A DNA stretch of 8,720 bases, from the NCBI GenBank assembly GCA_023136715.1, contig JAGLQT010000193.1, forward strand, positions 1 through 8,720, written 5' to 3'. Below, piece by piece: positions 6,207 through 8,720 of the stretch. The translations under genes and the position numbers were made by a program. How positions within the stretch are numbered: position 1 is the first letter of the stretch; the number at the start of each line of letters is the position of its first letter. This stretch comes from Gammaproteobacteria bacterium. Its GTDB lineage: Bacteria; Pseudomonadota; Gammaproteobacteria; SZUA-229. The notes under the pieces were generated by a model. It searched no databases, was not told where the DNA came from, and worked only from the letters and a program-made list of their open reading frames with translations.

Positions 6207-7556
6207 ATGCAATCCAGTGAATTCGACTTTGCCACTGTACTGGAAAATATTGTTTCCTTCATCGATGAAGGCGTTATTGTCACAGACAATCTGGGCAATG
6301 TTCTTTATCACAACCCTGCGATTTTTAAACTACTCGGCATCGACAATAACAAACCTATCAAAAAATTGCATGACATTGGTAAGTTTAATTTGCAAAAAGC
6401 CATATTACGCGCCGCCATCGATGCCGGCGAAACAGATGCTGCTGGCAAACCCAGTGATAATTTCATTAGCTTTGAACAGCAATTTCAGCATGAAGGCTGC
6501 AACCGGATTGTAGAAATTATTAGTCGCCTGATTACCAGCCCAGATCACAATGAAAAAAACCGCCTGATACTATTTAGAGATCGCACAGACACCCGACATA
6601 TGGAAGCCGTGCTCAACCCCATGGGCAGGCAAATGAGTACCCAGGACCCAGTCATGTTGGAAATTATCGAACGGATTTATCAAATAGCCCCAACCAATGC
6701 CTTTATTCTTCTGCAAGGCGAATCCGGCACAGGAAAAACACAATTGGGCCGCATGATTCACACGCAAAGCAGCCGCTCTAAAGAAGCCTTTATTGAAGTA
6801 AACTGTGCAGCCATACCAGAAACACTGATCGAATCTGAATTATTTGGCCATGTTAGAGGCGCATTCACCGGAGCTAATAAAGATCGTTCCGGACGCTTCC
6901 AGTGCGCACACAAAGGCACCTTATTTCTCGATGAGGTTGGCGAAATCCCACTGCACCTGCAAGCCAAGTTGTTGAGAGCTATCCAGGACCAGGAATTTGA
7001 GATGGTCGGCTCAGACAAGCCTGTGCGCGTAGATGTACGTATTATCGCCGCTTCCAACAAGAATCTCAGATCAATGGTTAACAAAGGCAAATTCCGTGCC
7101 GACCTGTTTTATCGGCTGGCTGTCATCCCGATCACCATCCCCTCGCTAAAACAAAGACCCGGCGATATTTCATTATTATCCAAGCACTTTTGCAGTCAAC
7201 TGGTTGCCAGAGGCTACCCAGATAACATTATCTGTAGTAACCAGGCCACTCAAATGATGATGAACTACCCCTGGCCCGGCAATGTGCGCGAGCTGGAGAA
7301 CGCCGTTGAACACGGCCTGATATGCGCTATAGACGGTGAAGTCAGACCAGAAAGTCTACCGCAGGACATACGTGAATACGGTCAAAAACCAGGCGAACAA
7401 TTTTACCAATCACAAAACGATGAAGACCAACGGGCCAATGAAATAGAAACCACACTGCAACAGGTCAACGGCAATAAAGCAGAAGCAGCCAGAATATTGG
7501 GGGTGAACCGAACCACGTTATGGCGGTGGATACAGAAATACGATATAGAAATATAG
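6207..7556 (+). CDS. Sigma-54-dependent transcriptional activator (PAS / AAA+ / Fis-type HTH)
   Basis: The 449-residue cytoplasmic bacterial enhancer-binding protein has three parts. Residues about 5-128 look like a PAS sensor (IDEGVIVTDNLGNVLYHNPA near 19-38). A AAA+ ATPase follows, with Walker A GESGTGKT (171-178), the sigma-54-contacting loop GAFTGA (218-223), Walker B TLFLDEV (238-244), FRADLFYRL with the usual arginines (296-304) and WPGNVRELEN (356-365). The C-terminus carries a Fis-type helix-turn-helix (NGNKAEAARILGVNRTTLWRW, about 421-441). All catalytic motifs are intact, so it should be active. No receiver domain or membrane segment is present, which points to a small-molecule or redox signal rather than phosphorylation. 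It is divergent from the SCP2-MFP-RND operon, which has a matching sigma-54 promoter and is its probable target. Start is set by AGGAG before 6207. The ligand is unknown, and no specific named regulator is claimed. Confidence 0.95.
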   Translation: MQSSEFDFATVLENIVSFIDEGVIVTDNLGNVLYHNPAIFKLLGIDNNKPIKKLHDIGKFNLQKAILRAAIDAGETDAAGKPSDNFISFEQQFQHEGCNRIVEIISRLITSPDHNEKNRLILFRDRTDTRHMEAVLNPMGRQMSTQDPVMLEIIERIYQIAPTNAFILLQGESGTGKTQLGRMIHTQSSRSKEAFIEVNCAAIPETLIESELFGHVRGAFTGANKDRSGRFQCAHKGTLFLDEVGEIPLHLQAKLLRAIQDQEFEMVGSDKPVRVDVRIIAASNKNLRSMVNKGKFRADLFYRLAVIPITIPSLKQRPGDISLLSKHFCSQLVARGYPDNIICSNQATQMMMNYPWPGNVRELENAVEHGLICAIDGEVRPESLPQDIREYGQKPGEQFYQSQNDEDQRANEIETTLQQVNGNKAEAARILGVNRTTLWRWIQKYDIEI

Positions 7557-7592
7557 ACCAGGTAAGCACTTCCTGAAATACAGCATTTAAAT

Positions 7593-7609
7593 AGAGCGTG
7601 AAATGCTCT
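7593..7609. terminator. Weak hairpin between convergent genes
   Basis: AGAGC and GCTCT arms are separated by seven bases. In the minus direction, after sspB, the stem is followed by ATTTAAA, which could serve as a poor terminator for sspB. An overlapping GCATTT/AAATGC pairing is an alternative fold. The stem is short, so this is tentative. Confidence 0.3.
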
Positions 7610-7620
7610 GTTATAGCAAC

Positions 7621-7640
7621 AAGGCTGTGAGCCTTTATTT
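7621..7640 (+). terminator. Rho-independent-type terminator after the sigma-54 activator
   Basis: AAGGCT, loop GTG, AGCCTT forms a six-pair stem followed by TATTT. It ends at the sspB stop codon (7635-7637), so convergent transcripts are separated economically. The U-run is short and interrupted by one A, so efficiency is uncertain. Confidence 0.55.
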
Positions 7641-8048
7641 CACCAAATGCAAGGTAGGTTTTGACTTTTTAGGCTCAGCTTCAGAACTTTTTTTCATCAC
7701 CAGCTCGTCCACCTCTTCATCCATATCAGGCAACGCCTCATCGTCATCAGAGAACATCATACCCTGACCATTTTCGCGAGCGTAGATCGCTTCTACCGCC
7801 TTGATAGGCACATAAATAGACTCTGATACACCGTTGAAACGAGCACTGAAACTAACATCATCATCACCCAGCACCAGACCGCCAATCGCCATCGGGGCAA
7901 TATTCAACACAATCTTGTCATCTTGAATATGATCAACGGGAACCAGGCAGTTTTCAACTGAAGCGTTGACCAGCAAATGGGGCGTCATGCCGTTATCAAT
8001 AACCCATTGATACATAGCACGAATAAGATAAGGACGGCTTGAAGTCAT
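7635..8048 (-). CDS. sspB: ClpXP protease specificity-enhancing factor SspB
   Basis: SspB binds ssrA-tagged proteins released from stalled ribosomes and delivers them to ClpXP. The 137-residue product begins SSRPYLIRAMYQWVIDNGMTPHL and contains IVLNIAPMAIGGL and VEAIYARENGQGMMF, the signature stretches of the substrate-binding domain (about 1-100). An acidic flexible linker follows (about 100-130). The protein ends in LHLVK, equivalent to the LRVVK ClpX-binding tail of E. coli SspB. It is shorter than the 165-residue E. coli protein because the linker is reduced. The start at 8048 fits the family; no clear Shine-Dalgarno is visible. It lies downstream of sspA on the same strand with a 134-base gap that contains a possible terminator, so it may be expressed partly on its own. 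Identity is close to certain. Confidence 0.96.
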   Translation of the reverse strand: MTSSRPYLIRAMYQWVIDNGMTPHLLVNASVENCLVPVDHIQDDKIVLNIAPMAIGGLVLGDDDVSFSARFNGVSESIYVPIKAVEAIYARENGQGMMFSDDDEALPDMDEEVDELVMKKSSEAEPKKSKPTLHLVK

Positions 8049-8079
8049 AGTTTAAAAATGGCCGTTAAAGTAGTCCAAC

Positions 8080-8104
8080 AAAAAAATCACTCTGAAACCA
8101 GAGT
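8080..8104 (-). terminator. Terminator-like hairpin between sspA and sspB
   Basis: On the minus strand ACTCTG, loop GTTT, CAGAGT forms a six-pair stem. It is followed after GA by seven consecutive T. The arrangement is that of a rho-independent terminator or attenuator for transcripts coming from sspA, though the stem is short. Partial read-through into sspB is likely. Confidence 0.45.
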
Positions 8105-8182
8105 TCAAAACTAACATACCAACCCATTGGAATCTATAAAAACTGACCTATGACTGACTAATGCCAACCATAAGCCATTGTT

Positions 8183-8720
8183 TTATAGTCGCAATTCCCT
8201 CTCAGACTCAGTCAAGCTCAACTGAAAGCCTTCTCGTTCAAAAATACGATTTGCGTAATCCTGAATGTCTTTAGCCGACTTGGGCAGCTCGATACCATAA
8301 TGCGGCAAACGCCACAAAATCGGTGCGATACTGGCATCAACCATGGTAAAAGATTCGCTCAAAAAGAACGGCATGACCGAAAACACTTCTGCAGTTGATA
8401 CAATACTTTCGGTCAATTCCTTACGAGCTTTAGCCACAGCCTTTTCACCCTTGGTCTCAATAATATCAACCAGAGGATACCAGTCATTCTCGACACGGAA
8501 CAAAGCCAGTCTTGACTGGGCACGAGCCACAGGACCAACCGGCATCAATGGAGGATGTGGAAAACGCTCTTCCAGATATTCCATGATAACGCGTGCGTTA
8601 TATAGCACCAGATCACGATCCACCAAGGTTGGTACACTGCAATAAGGATTAAGATCAATCAAATCCTCTGGCAATTTCTTCAGATCAACTTCCAATGTTT
8701 CGTGTACGATCTCTTTTTCA
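8183..8720 (-). CDS. sspA: Stringent starvation protein A (SspA), N-terminus beyond the window
   Basis: SspA is a GST-fold protein without glutathione transferase activity that binds RNA polymerase and changes promoter use under starvation or stress. The frame is open to the right edge and reads EKEIVHETLEVDLKKLPEDL at its start, aligning with the EKG...VEKDNPPQDLIDLNP region of E. coli SspA, so about 30 residues are missing. The TTG at 8695 is not a real start. Visible features include DLNPYCSVPTLVDRDLVLYNARVIMEY, the conserved PHPPLMPV (surface pocket needed for activity in E. coli), and the C-terminal GST-like helices ending ESERELRL. About 178 residues remain. In related bacteria the gene often follows the cytochrome bc1 genes, so petC may lie just beyond the edge; that is expectation, not seen. 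sspB lies downstream. Confidence 0.95.
   Translation of the reverse strand, partial: EKEIVHETLEVDLKKLPEDLIDLNPYCSVPTLVDRDLVLYNARVIMEYLEERFPHPPLMPVGPVARAQSRLALFRVENDWYPLVDIIETKGEKAVAKARKELTESIVSTAEVFSVMPFFLSESFTMVDASIAPILWRLPHYGIELPKSAKDIQDYANRIFEREGFQLSLTESERELRL

Noticed and set aside
6092..6298. Minus-strand 68-codon open frame across the divergent region
   Set aside because: It overlaps the start of the activator gene antisense and runs through the regulatory palindrome. It has no family signal and no convincing ribosome binding site.
6758..7090. Minus-strand 110-codon open frame
   Set aside because: It is antisense to the AAA+ core of the sigma-54 activator, whose motifs are fully intact in the plus frame.
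8343..8645. Plus-strand 100-codon open frame
   Set aside because: It is antisense to sspA, which is strongly supported by family motifs.

Overview
The window looks like a chromosomal segment of a moderately AT-rich gammaproteobacterium. The best evidence is the sspA-sspB pair at the right end, a gammaproteobacterial/betaproteobacterial arrangement in which both proteins keep their diagnostic motifs. Genus cannot be fixed from the sequence; a marine Thiotrichales-type or hydrocarbon-associated lineage is only a guess from gene style and content.

Layout. Minus-strand genes run from about 5985 leftward: a small SCP2-like (sterol carrier/lipid-binding) protein (5563-5949), a periplasmic membrane-fusion protein (4229-5527), a large RND transporter (323-4183), and the start of a small secreted Met/Gln-rich protein cut by the left edge (1-298). 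Gaps of 35, 45 and 24 bases suggest a single operon. Divergent from it, on the plus strand, is a cytoplasmic PAS/AAA+/Fis-type sigma-54 activator (6207-7556). Convergent with the activator are sspB (7635-8048) and, 134 bases upstream of it, sspA (8183 to beyond the right edge). Compact hairpins lie between the convergent genes and between sspA and sspB.

How it fits together. The 257-base divergent region has the full layout of a sigma-54 controlled promoter facing the SCP2-MFP-RND operon. A near-consensus -24/-12 element (5995-6012) has GG and GC exactly 12 bases apart. A perfect match to the IHF consensus (6017-6029) lies just upstream of it, and a perfect 14-bp palindrome (6141-6154) about 160 bases upstream of the predicted start is a candidate activator site. 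The divergent gene encodes an activator with intact Walker A, GAFTGA and Fis-type helix-turn-helix. The simplest reading is an inducible export module. The activator's PAS domain senses a signal, probably small-molecule or redox because there is no receiver domain, and switches on an RND pump together with a soluble lipid-binding-type protein. A hydrophobic substrate is an inference from the SCP2-like gene.

The most unusual protein features are in the pump. The RND subunit carries about 200 extra C-terminal residues: an additional hydrophobic segment, a proline/serine-rich linker and a lysine/alanine/proline tail resembling histone H1 or AlgP. Its membrane-fusion partner has a low-complexity Gln/Gly/Met/Phe-rich insert where the alpha-hairpin that meets TolC normally sits. 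No outer-membrane channel gene is visible in the window. No mobile element, CRISPR array, tRNA or rRNA was seen.
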